NCBI GenBank assembly: GCA_026874595.1 | Contig: CM049310.1 | Coordinates: forward strand, 52,530,558 to 52,594,557 | Direction of reading: 5' to 3' | Source: Sipunculus nudus | Lineage: Eukaryota > Annelida > Sipuncula > Golfingiida > Sipunculidae | DNA: 64,000 nucleotides | Part shown: piece after piece, positions 37,675 to 50,278 of the stretch | Position numbering within the stretch: position 1 is the first letter of the stretch | Layout: each line of letters begins with the position of its first letter | The notes under the pieces: generated by a model | What the model saw: only the letters and a program-made list of their open reading frames with translations | Told to the model about the DNA's origin: nothing | Databases searched by the model: none | Made by a program: the position numbers and the translations under genes

Positions 37675-38289
37675 CAGAAAATTTGCCCCATGGCTTTGTA
37701 ATAGATACAGAGATCATCTTTAAACGGCTCCACAATTAGTCTCTTTAATGTCCGACATGAGGCGCCACATTCAGTGTCTTAATACTCAAGAAGGGAGCTC
37801 AATAAGAAATATTAAAAAATCAGTAATTGGACTACCATGGCCGGCCAGTCCTAGGAGTTATTTCCATATATTGCTTCGTTTTCAATCAACATGACATCAC
37901 TTGCACCTGGCACTGGTCAAGTGGCGCTGAACGAAGAACATCTATATATATATCCATATATCTATCTATTTACTACTAAAATTGTCCTGTCTGTATGTTT
38001 GTCCCAGAACTTCCCAAGAAACACGCCATGACATAAAATTGTCCTGTCTGTATGTTTGTCCCAGAACTTCCAAAGAAACGTAACGGGCCATGACAGTGGG
38101 CCAGTTTTGCTATCAGCGTCAGTCAGATGCCCTCATTTACAGAATGTACAGCAATTTGGCCCTTCCACTTGCAAACAATTGAATTCCTGGCAGCATCACA
38201 TCACAGCTTGGTCGCGCAACATGGCATCGCGCCTGCCAATGCTCACCTTCACCTTGGCCCATTACAACAAAGACAACAATATATTCGTT

Positions 38290-38291
<2 letters not shown>

Positions 38292-38368
<77 letters not shown>
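38292..38368. repeat. (TA)n microsatellite
   Basis: Uninterrupted AT tract of ~77 bp. The Ile-Tyr open frames around it on both strands are artefacts. Confidence 0.95.
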
Positions 38369-38377
<9 letters not shown>

Positions 38378-39396
38378 TAAATACTGATACACTTTAAACA
38401 GTGACATAAAAAATTATCATTGATATACAATATATCAGATTAGCTCTGCTTTTAACAGATGCATTTTACAGATGACCCGTCTTCAATAATGTCTAAAAAA
38501 TGTGCGTAAATATATAACTTAATTGTTGCTCTTTATAAGCTATACAGGTATATAATTATTGAATTATTGTTGATTTTTATGGCAAAAGACTCTACAGTTG
38601 GTAGAATAACTTATTACAGTTATTGTTAAGTTCAGATTACAATGAATCACTTTCAAATAATGAATTATATAAACAAAACGAATGCATGTCCATATATTTT
38701 GTTCACATACTCTCTAATGATATTAGTCCAAAAATAATGTTAATTATTATGCCAATTATTACGGAATTCATCATACATATTTATTAAGGCTATAAGATTA
38801 TAGGACCCCAAACTTGCAAGTTATATCTCAGTCTATACATAATGTTAAACATTAAAATCAATATAGGGATATTTATTATCCCAGTGCACTGTGGGCAAAG
38901 AATTCCTGTACCTACAATCCCTAACCAGCAGAATCATATTCTTGTGAGTCCGGTTCTTGGCATAATGATACTGCATTTGTAAAAGCAGCATGTCATATAT
39001 TTTGTTGTTTTCATTACCGTAAATACGTCATGCATTAAATTGCTTCGTCTTCATGTTTGGGTGAGGAAGAGAATACCCCGTTTATCATTATCATGAATAC
39101 GAATCCGCTAGGTGGTTACACATATAAATCAGTCAAATATTTACACATATAAATCAATCAAATATATTACATCAGTGCTAAGATAGGGATTATTATGAAC
39201 ACAACTGTGTTTGTTTACGAGTCCTCTGTCGGATCTTTTTTAATTAGAAAATTTCCTTTGTCTAATTGCAAATTCTTTTTCTTGCTAGGATATTTTTGAT
39301 AACTTTAGAAATCTTTTACTCCCTTATAGGTTATTTTAACACGTCAACATGTAATGTAGATATTTACTCCCACTTATGGCATCCGTGCATGGAGTC

Positions 39397-40800
39397 CATT
39401 GCCAGGTACTTCCTCATGCCCTGGCTTGCTTCGTGGTTTGTTATCGGGCATCGTTTGATAATAATGACTTATCTAAAATAATATTTATCAAGTAGTCAAC
39501 TCACTACAATGGAAGAACGAGGACGGGTTATATATTCTGAACTTCTGATATGCTTGAAGTAAGGCGTGTGAATATATGCATATCTGAACCACTCGGTTTT
39601 AAGCCAGAAAATTGGAAGGACCCAGATTTACACAAGAAACGCCCTGACCGATATCTCTTTTAAACGCAGCTATTCTTCTACATTTTCTATAGAATATTTT
39701 CGATTTTGGCTTATCCTGTGTACATATTAATGAAATTTAAGTAATTACTGTTAAGAAAAGTTTGTATAACACATCTGTGTACACGCTGTTGATGAATACA
39801 CCAGTTTAAACAAATGGAAATGAGGAGATAATGAACCGCGCTTGTTATCTGAAGTTGGTGGTCATATCTTACACAATTATGTATTGTAAGACGCATTTTG
39901 TTCGGTATAGGTGTTCAAGCTGATGATCGAACCGGTATATGCATAAACATTACGAGTCAGTGGCCGACTTGGGTGGGGGAACAGGCCCTGCATAATTGAC
40001 TGAAAGAGGCCTAAATGTAATACCATCGGCCCTATTGCATCAATATTGCAATAAAACCGTGAGATATAACACAGCATAATGTTACACAAATGGTAGGTAA
40101 CATTTTAATCAGCAATTAGTGGTTACATATCGCAAAAAACCCTGTGATGAATAATACCTACGATCATAGGCATAATTATTCACCAGACGACCGATGTGGA
40201 CTACCAACAATGCAAAAATGTTTCAGAAACTGAAATCATGAACCAAAGATCTCGAATTAATGTTGTTTCATTTATACGTTATTCTGTAGACAGTTTTTTT
40301 TTGTCACATTTCACGCAACATATGGAAGAAACCTCCCTGTTTGCAATCGGAAAGCGATCACTGTATAAATAATACGGATCAACTTTCCGGATCAACTGAG
40401 TAACATAAGTTCACGGTCAGAAATAAATATCATGTATGTGATCAATTAATAGTAGTGTACATACAAAAAAATAACCAAATATTAATGTAGAAATCACCTC
40501 ATCGTCCTCTATAAGCCTCGACTCACTGTTTATAGTTCAATGTTTAATTAACAATTTATATTGTTATCAGAGCATGTTAATTTGTCGGAATACATGACAG
40601 AGCAAGCCAGGTACTTCCTCAAGATCTGACTTGCTTTGGGGTTTGTTATAGGGTATCGAAGAACAAAACTGGTTTTTCTAAAATAATGTTTATCAAGTAG
40701 TATGCACTACAATGGAAGAACGTGAACTGTTTATATGTTCTGAACTTCTGATCTGCCTTAATGTTAGGCGTGTGAACATATAAATATTTGAACTTTAACT
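39397..40800 (+). repeat. Diverged direct repeat (~200 bp, 1.2 kb apart)
   Basis: 39397-39605 and 40607-40800 share CCAGGTACTTCCTCA, TATCAAGTAGT, CACTACAATGGAAGAACG, TTCTGAACTTCTGAT and GGCGTGTGAA in order. Non-coding and of unknown origin. Confidence 0.6.
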
Positions 40801-41360
40801 CTTACATCGTTTACCATAAAGTCTGACACGTGTACACATTAACAAGGAAATACAGGGTTCCGTTTGTTAACCTACACTACGTTACCTACATGAAGTTGTA
40901 AACAACAATAGCAACATTTAAATATGTACTTACTTTGTTGACCATCTCAGTTAACACAATTTTCTTATATATCTATTATACTGTGTCAAATATGGTCTTC
41001 TTTTGACCCGAAGAGGATTTTGGTAAATCATAATCACAAGTAATACAATAATTTGATCATTTGATGGTTTGGTAATTCAGTTAAAGAATATTTGTATTAT
41101 ATTATAGTTGTACATTCCATTCTTTTAATATTTTATCAGCACTTTTTAAATGTTTTTTTTATAATATGAATACAGTCAGAGACAAGTGATAATTGAAAAA
41201 AAAGATATGTTATTTAGAAGTATTAGGAACTTTGTTAAACTCACTTTTACTTGCATGCAGAGGAAATCTCTTGGAAACAAGTAAGTTGCATTAGACAGTT
41301 TTACATACTAGGGAAATATATCGATCGAGCTTTTGGTAGGTTCTAGAAAATCATATTGCC

Positions 41361-41363
<3 letters not shown>

Positions 41364-41414
<51 letters not shown>
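41364..41414. repeat. (TA)n microsatellite at the left edge of duplication unit 1
   Basis: 51-bp AT tract. Its counterpart at 49886-49932 marks the left edge of unit 2. Confidence 0.95.
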
Positions 41415-41417
<3 letters not shown>

Positions 41418-42250
41418 CCATTTCATGTCTGTCAAATTCATTTGTGAGCATTTATTTTAAACATGTTTCTATCACATTTATTTCACATTTGTTTATAGTT
41501 CGGAAAACAAGTTACATCTACTAGGGAAAACCTAGACAATCAGTAATACAAAGGCTATAGAGTATAGCTATAATATATGACGTGTGTGGATTTATCTTTT
41601 TGCTTTGAAGCATTTTACATTTCAAAGTCATATCTGGGAAAACTAATTTTATATTCCTATATACATTTTTATTCTGGATATGCATGGTTTGAAAAAACAT
41701 TAATATGCTATATTTAATCTTATAAGGAGCCAGGTTACCTATCTGACCTGACCATAAAATAAAGGTTATCCCTTGAAACTTGTATAAAATAGGCCAGAAA
41801 ACGTGGATATTAAATCACACAGGCTGCTTGTTTTATTTATATCAACTTATTAATGACATATGGGGGCTAGACAAAATAATCAAAACATATTCAACAAGGG
41901 CATCTGGCGCAAGTCAGATAAGCCAGAGCTTTGTAATTGGTGTTTTGCAACAAGTGACCTTTCTACCTCCGCATATGGATATATATGCAACCTAGCACCT
42001 TAGGTTACATGTTTTCCCCGTTTGTCAACACTACTGTGATGTTTTTGAAAAACAAGTTCACACATTCTTCACGAAAGCCTAATAATAACTTTACACAAGC
42101 AAAAACATTAATATATACAGAGGGGAAGCCAGAAATCACATAAATTCGTTTTCAAAAGGTAGGTGAATGGTCAGCTTTAACCTGTCTTCTAACAATATAT
42201 ACGTGGAAACGCTTGACGTTCACTTTGTGCACCTCCCACGTTGGTACAGT

Positions 42251-45200
42251 TCACACGTTCAACGTGTAAACCCTTGTGCTCCTTGTGCCTTGGGAACACC
42301 TGTATACAAATATGATGCACAGGAGACCGGCGGCGACCAGGTAGAGAGAATTAATGACACGCAGCGGGGCGACGTAGGTCCCAAAGACTCGCATGGTCCC
42401 TGTAAATATACACGATCAATTAATGAGACTGATATTCACATATGGATGTACTTTGCTGTTAAAGTAGCATGTGCTCTCGAAATTAAGTCGATTAAAGTTA
42501 TAGAACGCTCATAAAATTATGAATAAACGTTTCAAATTGCACGGGGATGCAGAGGCACCTTCCCTACCCTTTCATTTTATAGTAATGCTGTATGCGTCAC
42601 ATTGTCTCAATACTGAAAAATATGTATATATTCAGAAACAGATCCAGAGGGGTTCCAGAAGGTCTGAACCCCCCACTCCTTTTCAGCCGCCCTAACCTTT
42701 TTAAAAGGATTTCAGACCAATATGCGCCCTTGGACCGCCCACCCTTCTTGGCTATTTGTTTAGGTTGAACCCCTCATTTCCTGGATCCGTCCCTGATATT
42801 CACGTGTAGTAAATATACTGGTTGCGTGTACTTTTTTTATATAATAACCGTTTAATTTTTATACGTATGCATGCACAAACTCACCAAACGGGACTTGAGT
42901 GCCAGATATTGCCGATCCTGCGGTGGCTTCAAGGAGCCCCATCGCGGCCCCCATGTTTTCAAATCCCACCACGTCAATTATCACCGGCCCCCGGACCACG
43001 TGATTTATCCCGGCAAAAAGTCCCATAAGAGCAACATGAATGAAGGCTACACGGGTTCCAGTGCTGAAACTGATCACTAGGAATACAGTTGTTATAATGA
43101 CATAACCAACCATAGAAATTAGATATTTCATAGACCAATGCCAATCAACAAGCATACCATATATGAATCTAGTTGTTAGTTCAATCACTGCTAAGATGGA
43201 CAAACTCGTGGCAACGTCGAACTTGGACAAACCTAGTTCTTCCAGATAAGCAGCTATCAATGTAGTATTATTATAAAATGCACACTGGGCCAAAATGTAA
43301 AATGTGATAAGGACCCAAAAAAGTCTCTTCTGGCAAAATTCTGAGTACCTAGTCAAAACGCTTTTTCTTTTCATTTCTTTTTCTGTCAGTCTGGTATCCA
43401 TCCGAGGTTCTGTCTGCAGGTTGGCATCTGTATCCTCTCCTAAAATCTGAACGGATGCATTATCCTCTGCTGAAATGTTTGATGAATTTTGTTTACCCGA
43501 GGACACGACAGCAATAGCGGAATCCTCTAGTTTAACCCCCGCAATCTCTACTTCAGCGCAGGGTGTCGTATCCTGCAAATCCTTGTCAGCAACATTATTG
43601 ATAAAAGTCATAGATAGATCGGTATCCTTTTTTATATAGGACTCGCGTCTCCCCAGATCTTTGCTGATGGTTTTGCTGCCTGAGCCTGACGTGAGGCGTT
43701 TTTGCACTTGGACCGCTTCTTGGGCTTTTCTTTTAGCGTATGATACACGCTCTGGGCGCAGGACCAGGACAAGGAGGAAAGTGTTCAACCAAAGGCCGCC
43801 TAGCACAATGAGGGCGCCACGTACAGTGTACTGCTCAATCACCTGGGAATAAATCACGGGGAACAACATAGTCCCCGTGCTTGAGGCCACCATAATCAAA
43901 CCGTTCGCCATGCCGCGTCTCCTAACGAAGATTCGGTTGAACAAAGACAGGTACGGAACTAGCGTCAAACTTATGGCAAATCCTACGGAAAGAGAGCATC
44001 ATTATTTGTAGTATTTTCAAAATTTCCACTTAGATGCAAATATAATTATAAAAAGACCTTGGAATTATTTGATTAAACAAGTGGATATGATCATATATAT
44101 TTAAAAAAAATGACTTTGCATTCATAACCATTTTGAATTCGGATTTTATACCTTCGCCCCTTTGCCAAATACGCGGTGCTAACATTTAATCCAATTAACG
44201 TAAATCAACTCGAAAATTTGCTCTTGAAATTTATATAAACAATTGCCCCGGTTTAAATGAGGTTAAAGGGAGGAAATTGGTTATCCAGTTACCATACATT
44301 AATACTATAAAGAGTTGTGTCCAGTTGTGTATAAATGATGAGACATTCTGATTTAATATTGGGTTTATGTAAAAAAAAACACTCCTGCATAATAATGCAT
44401 TTCAGCGTGAATTTGTTTTTACGACAACAACATTTCTGCATTAATATATCATAATTAAGAAAATGCAAGCGAACGACAAACAAGGCCTGGAATTTGCTAA
44501 CAAGTATTTTGAGGGGTAGATACGAAATTTTTACGTTTCTCATTTAAGTGGTTTTCCAGTTTCCACACCCAAACTAAACAAAATACGATGCACATTTATC
44601 GATAACAATACCGATTGTTATATCATAAAAACAAAACCGTCAAAGTTAAAATGTTTCGAGATAACGTAAAATATACAGCTCACCATAGGTTACACCGAAA
44701 CTACCAACCAGTACCCAGAGATTTGGGGCGAATGCTCCTACTAACATAGAGGCACAACCTAATATAGCACTTAAGGCCAGCAGGTAGCGCACAGGGTATA
44801 TATCACCAAGATATCCCGTCACCGGTGCTAGGGGAAATCAGATTCTTCATTAAAAGTATGCCACTACCATAAACTATATGAAATGTTCATTATTTGATTA
44901 TATTTGAATTATAATAATTGTCCCAAAATGGTAAGCCATCGATAGATTAATGATTTTTCACTGATAATTAAACCAAATATTATTAAGAAAAGGAGCCATT
45001 GTAATTTTATACGACAGACATAGGGCGCTTCTATACATAATAATAACATGAGTGCATTCTGATGAATACATTAGGTTCCATATTAAATGTTCTTAAATGA
45101 GAAATTGTTCAAAACATTTTAAAAAAGTATGATCGTTCACGGTATACTTGATGATGCTCTTGTGCATGCCAAAAGAAACAGGCCATGTACACACGTATGA

Positions 45201-47171
45201 TGTAATTAATTAATAGTACTTCACAAACATGACATCGGTGATCTTTTAAACACATTTTACGGATGTTCTTGGATGCAAGTATCCTATTTTATATAGTGGA
45301 ACTTAATGCCATTCAGCCAAATGTGTTTCAAATAAGCACTCGAAATGAATGAAATACAAATCATATTCTTACATTATTGCATTCATATACACAATTTATT
45401 TTAAATAAGAAAACATTCCAGTACACCGCAGAAATACATATTTTTTTGTTTTGTTTTGAGAATAATTTTTTTATATATGCATATATAAATAACATAATGA
45501 CGTAAATTAATAACAATAACATACCAGGCAGAGAGCTGCAGATGTACATGGCCATTGTGACCCAGCCTGTGTTCTGCGGGCCTTCACCATAAAGCTCTAA
45601 CCATTCCACGTATAACATACTCACTGTCTTAAAAAACCCACCCAAAAGGAACATGACGACACAGCCAACTACAGAGAGATATGTACACATAGCTTATAAC
45701 GTGTAACAAAGATCACTCGAGACCGCACCTCTACATCATGGGCTGCAATGAAGAAACATCTTAAGAATTGGATCTAAATTGCAAACTTTTTATAAGCAAC
45801 TAGAAAGCTGCATTCTAATGAATGGAAGTCTCCGCAATACACTTTTCGGCACATATTCCCAGGTTTATTCGTGTATGAATGACTGTATATTTGTGAATAT
45901 TCCGTGATGCTGTTTCCTGATGCTGTGCCGGATCAACACGAAAATCTGTTCGATTCTTCATGAGATTCCGTTCATAACTACGTGTACTGTGTTGGGAACA
46001 AGTACACAAACACACACAAACACATAGACTGGAATGAATCAACTCCTACCCTCCTGGCGGAGGCAACAACCAACTTCTGATGGTGAATGCCAAACTCAAG
46101 CTGCGAAGAAGTGCCAATGAGTCTATTCCTAATGGTTCAATGTTTCATCCTTTGGCATGTGATGTCAGGACACAAAATAAATTAAACTTCATGTAAGGCT
46201 GTTCGGGCCTTGGATGAATATATCTTCCTTGAGATATATATCACCAACAGATGTAACTAGGTTGAAGGCGGGCTTACTTACCTGTAATTGCTGATTATGC
46301 TTATTGCATTTAATGTAATTAAGAAATAATTGCTCCTCTTATCTTTGGAATGTCTTCAAAGGTATCAGGCGATAATAATTGATAAAATAATCTCAATTTA
46401 TAGTTAACATTTAACATTCCTTGAACCTTTCTTTTTCAGGTCAATCTTTATATTTTCTTTTATTATTCCCAAAATAAAATCGTCATTTTTGTTGTAATGG
46501 ATAAGATAAAGAAAAATAATAAATCCAAGACCCGGGCTACTTTCCTTCAAATTTCTCTGAAAATAGCAGGGTTTAAAAACAGAGGTAAAATTGAGAACAA
46601 TTCTGAGAGTATATAGTCCGTCGCAGCACCCGTGTCCGCATGTTTTTCCGGGATAATATTTTATACAAGTAAAGCAGTGTACACCTTTTTTGTCCAAAGG
46701 TTGCAGGAGCTATTCCGCCGATCACCTGTGTAAAAACTTAATTATGACGTCAGTCAACTGAAGTTAACGCCCGATCGATCACTGTGACGTCTTTGTGACG
46801 TCACTTTTGCCCAACAAACTCCGAACGCAGCCATATAGACGTGGAAAGTGTACCATCGAGGAATACTGTCCACCGGGAGGACGTTCACGCTATTTCAGCA
46901 TAAATAACGCAAAACCGTCGCAAAGTAAATACGTTTTTCAATATATATAACATGTACACAAAATCGGCGGAATATCTGTTCATCTGCTTCAGGCCTAAGG
47001 GCATTTTAAAGAATATTCTAAAAATAATTATCGCGAAAAAAATGCTGACAAGGGTTTTGGGACAGACTATAGAATATACAATATATACATGACCTGGTAC
47101 ATTATGTGGTTCATTGATGCCCTGGACGTGTAATCTATATAAACGTATGTCCGCAGGTAGCTTTGGCATGT

Positions 47172-47225
<54 letters not shown>

Positions 47226-47308
47226 CCTGAAAGCGCCAACCAAACCCATTTTGGTTCTGACGGAATTTCGTTTGGGTCGGTCTCTTTTGTTCTCTGATCT
47301 CCAGTCAT
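42251..47308 (-). CDS. Monocarboxylate transporter-like protein B (SLC16, MFS), five exons
   Basis: Exons 47308-47227 (ATG), 45668-45525, 44827-44684, 43982-42885 and 42399-42251 (TGA); phase 1 throughout, 538 residues. Predicted 12-span plasma-membrane carrier. Helix 1 begins EPKWVW in place of the family's DG(G/S)WGW. The helix-5 signature reads NRIFVRRRGMANG (~139-151). The polar loop between helices 6 and 7 spans ~200-342, and E391/R395 occupy the helix-8 acid/Arg pair positions. The large exon is about 92% identical in protein to gene C, its tandem copy, with most changes in the loop. The last exon lacks one Glu codon present in C and matched by length in A, so B carries a 3-bp deletion (GTMRVFG against GTMREVFG). 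No frameshift or stop; probably functional. Substrate unknown. Confidence 0.92.
42633..42795. mobile_element. Short inverted-repeat element in intron 4 of gene B
   Basis: Begins CAGAAACAGATCCAGAGG and ends CCTGGATCCGTCCCTG, with ATATT directly on both sides as a 5-bp target duplication. The orthologous copy sits at the same place in gene C (53613-53804), so insertion preceded the duplication. Confidence 0.75.
46616..47067. mobile_element. 452-bp inverted-repeat insertion in intron 1 of gene B only
   Basis: Missing from intron 1 of gene C, which reads straight through (AGTATATAATATACA). Ends GTCCGTCGCAGCACCCGTG and the inverse of GTCTGTCCCAAAACCCTTG match at 14 of 19 positions. TATA stands on both sides, consistent with a TA or TATA target duplication. 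Inside are TGACGTCAG (46746) and TGTGACGTCAC (~46794), which are CRE-type palindromes. No coding frame. Confidence 0.75.
47179..47221. repeat. (TA)n microsatellite
   Basis: 43-bp AT tract next to the 5' splice site of exon 1 of gene B. In gene C the same site has only a short AT run. Confidence 0.95.
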
Positions 47309-48063
47309 TTCTTTTCAGCCTGTACAACCTATATTGAAAAAAAAAATAGAAAAATAACCGTAATATGGATTTTTTGGTTCCGCTATTGCATCTTTGTTCC
47401 CGTTGACGTACCGTCTCCGGAATATTTCGAAACCATGATTGGACATATGCATGTACGTGCTCTAGCTATTTCATTCACAAGTCAAAGTCTGGGTCTAGAT
47501 TCAGTCTTGATTTAAGTGATGTATATATTAGCATTATATACCAAAGTTCATCTTCGCACCAAAGACAAAACATGTACACTTTAGGCCAGAGTGTTGGCAT
47601 GCAGGTTGCACATAATCCATACATGAGCCAATTAAATTCATATCACCTTTTGATTAGCATAGCTTAAATAAGCTGAATTTCATTGTCTTTTTTAATTATA
47701 ATTAAATAATATTTTTCTCACACCCACGAAGGACATTGACATACTTTGTTTTTATAGCTTGTTAACGTAAATATAAAAAAATATATAAAAATGTAGTGCA
47801 CTGAATGTATAAAAGGACTGAATACAGGAGTAATAATAAAAGCAAGTATCATAAGGATGTATCATAGAACATAAATAATTAACCCTTTAAAAAAATATAC
47901 GATGCTTGGTGCAAAGTCCCCTCATCAGGTCCGGATTCCATCATTGCCATGCTCTGCAGATTTTCATAATACGGTAATCTCGAGTCTTCACGGCCCGAAG
48001 CGTCATATGAAGTTGGTTTACATCGGGTCGCCACAGACGGATTAAAAATTATTTTTGTCCTTA

Positions 48064-48960
48064 CCATAAAACTTCTGTTTCTTCTTTAACAATTTAGTTA
48101 TAGGTTCAGCTACAGCAGACAAATTTGGACATAACTTTCTGTAGTTTCCAACCATACCAAGAAAACGCATTATTTGCTTTTTGTTTTCGGGTCTAGGATA
48201 TGCAGAAATAGCACTTATTTTAGCATAAACAGGTTTTACTTGACCCTGCCCTACAATATGACCGAAAAATTTTACTTGTGCATGACAAAACTCAGATTTG
48301 AAGTTTCGAAATTTCTGGCGGTAAGCCTCCGGAACTAACTCATAACCTTTTAGGATTAACCGTTTAACCTGGTCATAGTCATCAGCGGCTTCTACTGAAA
48401 GCTCTGTATAAATTTCTCTGGCCTTGCCAGTCAATACACTTTGTAATAGCATAACCGAATTTTCCTTAGGCCATTTTAAATTTCCATCTACTTTCTCAAA
48501 GTGTAAGAAATATTTATCAACCTCTTTTTCTTGAAAAGGTGGGACAAGTCTAATGTGTTTAGTAACATTAAAACTGTGAGTTGGGGCAGCATGCAGACCA
48601 TGTACTAGTTTAAGTCTTTCTAACTCCAGTCGTTTTAACTCAATTTCCTTTTCTTTTTCTAGTCTTTCTCTTTCTAAACTTTCATGTTCTTCCCTCTCTT
48701 CTCTTTCTCACTTTTTTTTCAATTCTAACTGCATAGCAAGGTTGTAATTTTTTATGTTTCCACTTCGCTCTCTTCAGTTAAACCTTTGCTATCTCGATCT
48801 TGCATTATTTTAGCAATGATATCAGGCTTTCTCAAAGCTTTTTTCACACCTATCCCTAAGTGATGTCCCAAACGCAACAACTGATCTTTTGTCAACTGTT
48901 TAAGTTGATCATGGTCGGGATCTTCAAACAAATGCCTCAGGTCTGAAATCTGCCATGTTA
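48064..48960 (-). pseudogene. Decayed gag joined in frame to a pol fragment (Ty3/gypsy)
   Basis: The gag start (ATG ~48954) is broken by a stop or frameshift within the first dozen codons. A later frame gives DPDHDQLKQLTKDQLL, then a Lys/Glu-rich coiled-coil stretch with an in-frame TGA near 48708. A gag-domain segment follows (VTKHIRLVPPFQ, LLQSVLTGKAREIY, VPEAYRQKFR). Directly after this, in the same frame and without the nucleocapsid, protease or reverse transcriptase core, comes the connection region of pol (VKFFGHIVGQGQVKP, IMRFLGMVGNYRKLCPN). So the copy carries a large internal deletion that kept the frame, plus several inactivating changes. Confidence 0.8.
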
Positions 48961-49068
48961 AGATGTTAAAACAATAAAAAAAAAACCCACTGAGATAAGT
49001 CTTGTAAACAAATGTATTGTAAACAATGTGTCTAGATCAAGACCTAATACATTTTCAAAACTATTAAG

Positions 49069-49086
49069 CCTCCCGGACGAGCCCGC
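49069..49086 (-). promoter_or_regulatory. Primer-binding site, tRNA-Pro type
   Basis: Minus strand TGCGGGCTCGTCCGGGAG matches the complement of the tRNA-Pro 3' end at 16 of 18 positions. It lies six bases after the CA that closes the LTR, where a primer site is expected. Confidence 0.75.
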
Positions 49087-49092
49087 AATTTT

Positions 49093-49856
49093 ATGTTACG
49101 GAACCTAATAACAACAGATCGAGTAATCGTGACAAGCACAAATTTTGTAACGGAGATAAAGAAAAATCATATTCCGCGAAAATAGGCAGCGTGAAATTTC
49201 TAAAGAATGAATAAAGAGTCAGTGGTTTTTTGTAAACAAATAATTATAATTTATTCTTAGAACAATCCTAACATATCAATACACTAAATCAATACAATTA
49301 TACAGTATAACAATAATAAAAATGCCCAGAGTGTCCGGATCCTAGGGTTTGTTTTCTGGATACCACCACCGACACAGCTCAACAAGAGTCCTTTAACATA
49401 ATAATCCAGATGAAAAGTTCATGTAAATCTTCTCAGAGAATAGTCCGATATGATCTAGAAACAATCTGTTGTAATCCAAAAGTAAAGTTCTGGTAAAAAT
49501 CTTAAAGGCAAACTGAAGACAATTCGTATTGAGTTTTTAAAAGTCCGCAGAATATTTTTAAGTTCTGCAATTATTGGAAAGGTCCAAATAACACTGACGA
49601 GAGAGTCCCACTCTTCCGCGTCCGCTTGTATTTTTCTCTCTGCCGGCTCTAAACACAGCTCCTATTTATAGCCTTTTCACCCGAAGCCCAGAAGGTTCCA
49701 TTATTCACGAACATTCCAAAGAACACAGCAATACACACGCGCCCATAGCGCATGAACAGACCCGAAAATTCTAGACTACAACGAGCGCTGTGTCTCTACA
49801 AGCCAGGGTTCAACCAGGACGGTTCCCATAGAAACGCCCAGAGCTTGAGCCTAACA
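49093..49856 (-). repeat. 5' LTR of the Ty3/gypsy element
   Basis: Begins TGTTAG at 49856 and ends GTAACA at 49093 on the minus strand, a TG..CA pair with 5-bp inverted ends; 764 bp. It contains a TATA box at 49662-49671. Its end is fixed by the adjacent primer-binding site. The start is less certain because no second LTR is present for comparison. Confidence 0.65.
49662..49671 (-). promoter_or_regulatory. TATA box of the LTR
   Basis: CTATAAATAG on the minus strand, inside the LTR and ~575 bp from its 3' end, upstream of the primer site. Confidence 0.55.
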
Positions 49857-49882
49857 CGATTCAGAACGCTAGGCGCATAATA

Positions 49883-49885
<3 letters not shown>

Positions 49886-49932
<47 letters not shown>
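49886..49932. repeat. (TA)n microsatellite at the left edge of duplication unit 2
   Basis: 47-bp AT tract, counterpart of 41364-41414. Confidence 0.95.
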
Positions 49933-49935
<3 letters not shown>

Positions 49936-50278
49936 CCATTTCTTGTCAGTTAAATTAATTAGTGAGCATTTATTTTTAAACAAGTTTCGATCACATATAC
50001 ATCTATTAGGGAAACCAGGTAAGTAATACAAAGGATACAGATAATAGCTATAATATATTTCCTGTATGGATTTATTTTGTGGATTTGTTGCGTTTGTGGA
50101 TTTTACATTTCAAAGCCATGTCTGAAAAAATAAAACTAAATAATTTTATATTCCTATATATATTTTTATACCGGATATGCAGAGTTTGAAATACATAAAT
50201 ATTCAATGTTTAATCTTTGAAGGGGCCCAATCCCCTATCTGACCTTTATAAAATAAAGGTAATCCCTTGAAGCTTTTG

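Larger units (their letters stand above)
37556..41363. other. Intergenic DNA, no gene recognised
   Basis: A decayed piece of the preceding array (GAGTTATTTCCATATATT and CAATCAACATGACATCAC) lies near 37855-37900. A ~55-bp direct repeat, TTGTCCTGTCTGTATGTTTG, is at 37980 and 38040. AT tracts lie at 37617-37672 and 38292-38368. A diverged direct repeat spans 39397-40800. No open frame looks coding. Confidence 0.5.
41364..48064. repeat. Segmental duplication, unit 1 (contains SLC16 gene B)
   Basis: Aligns along its length with 49886-58046. Both begin with a (TA)n tract followed by CCCATTTC.TGTC, continue through the interspersed repeat and all five SLC16 exons and introns, and end at GTCCTTA.CAT. 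Differences are discrete: a 452-bp element only here (46616-47067) and a 2.5 kb HINE only in unit 2. Confidence 0.85.
48064..49856 (-). mobile_element. Truncated Ty3/gypsy LTR retrotransposon
   Basis: In minus-strand order: a 5' LTR (49856-49093), a primer-binding site, a decayed gag, and a pol fragment that stops abruptly at ~48064 where the duplicated host sequence begins. There is no 3' LTR. It occupies exactly the space between the two SLC16 duplication units. Confidence 0.8.
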
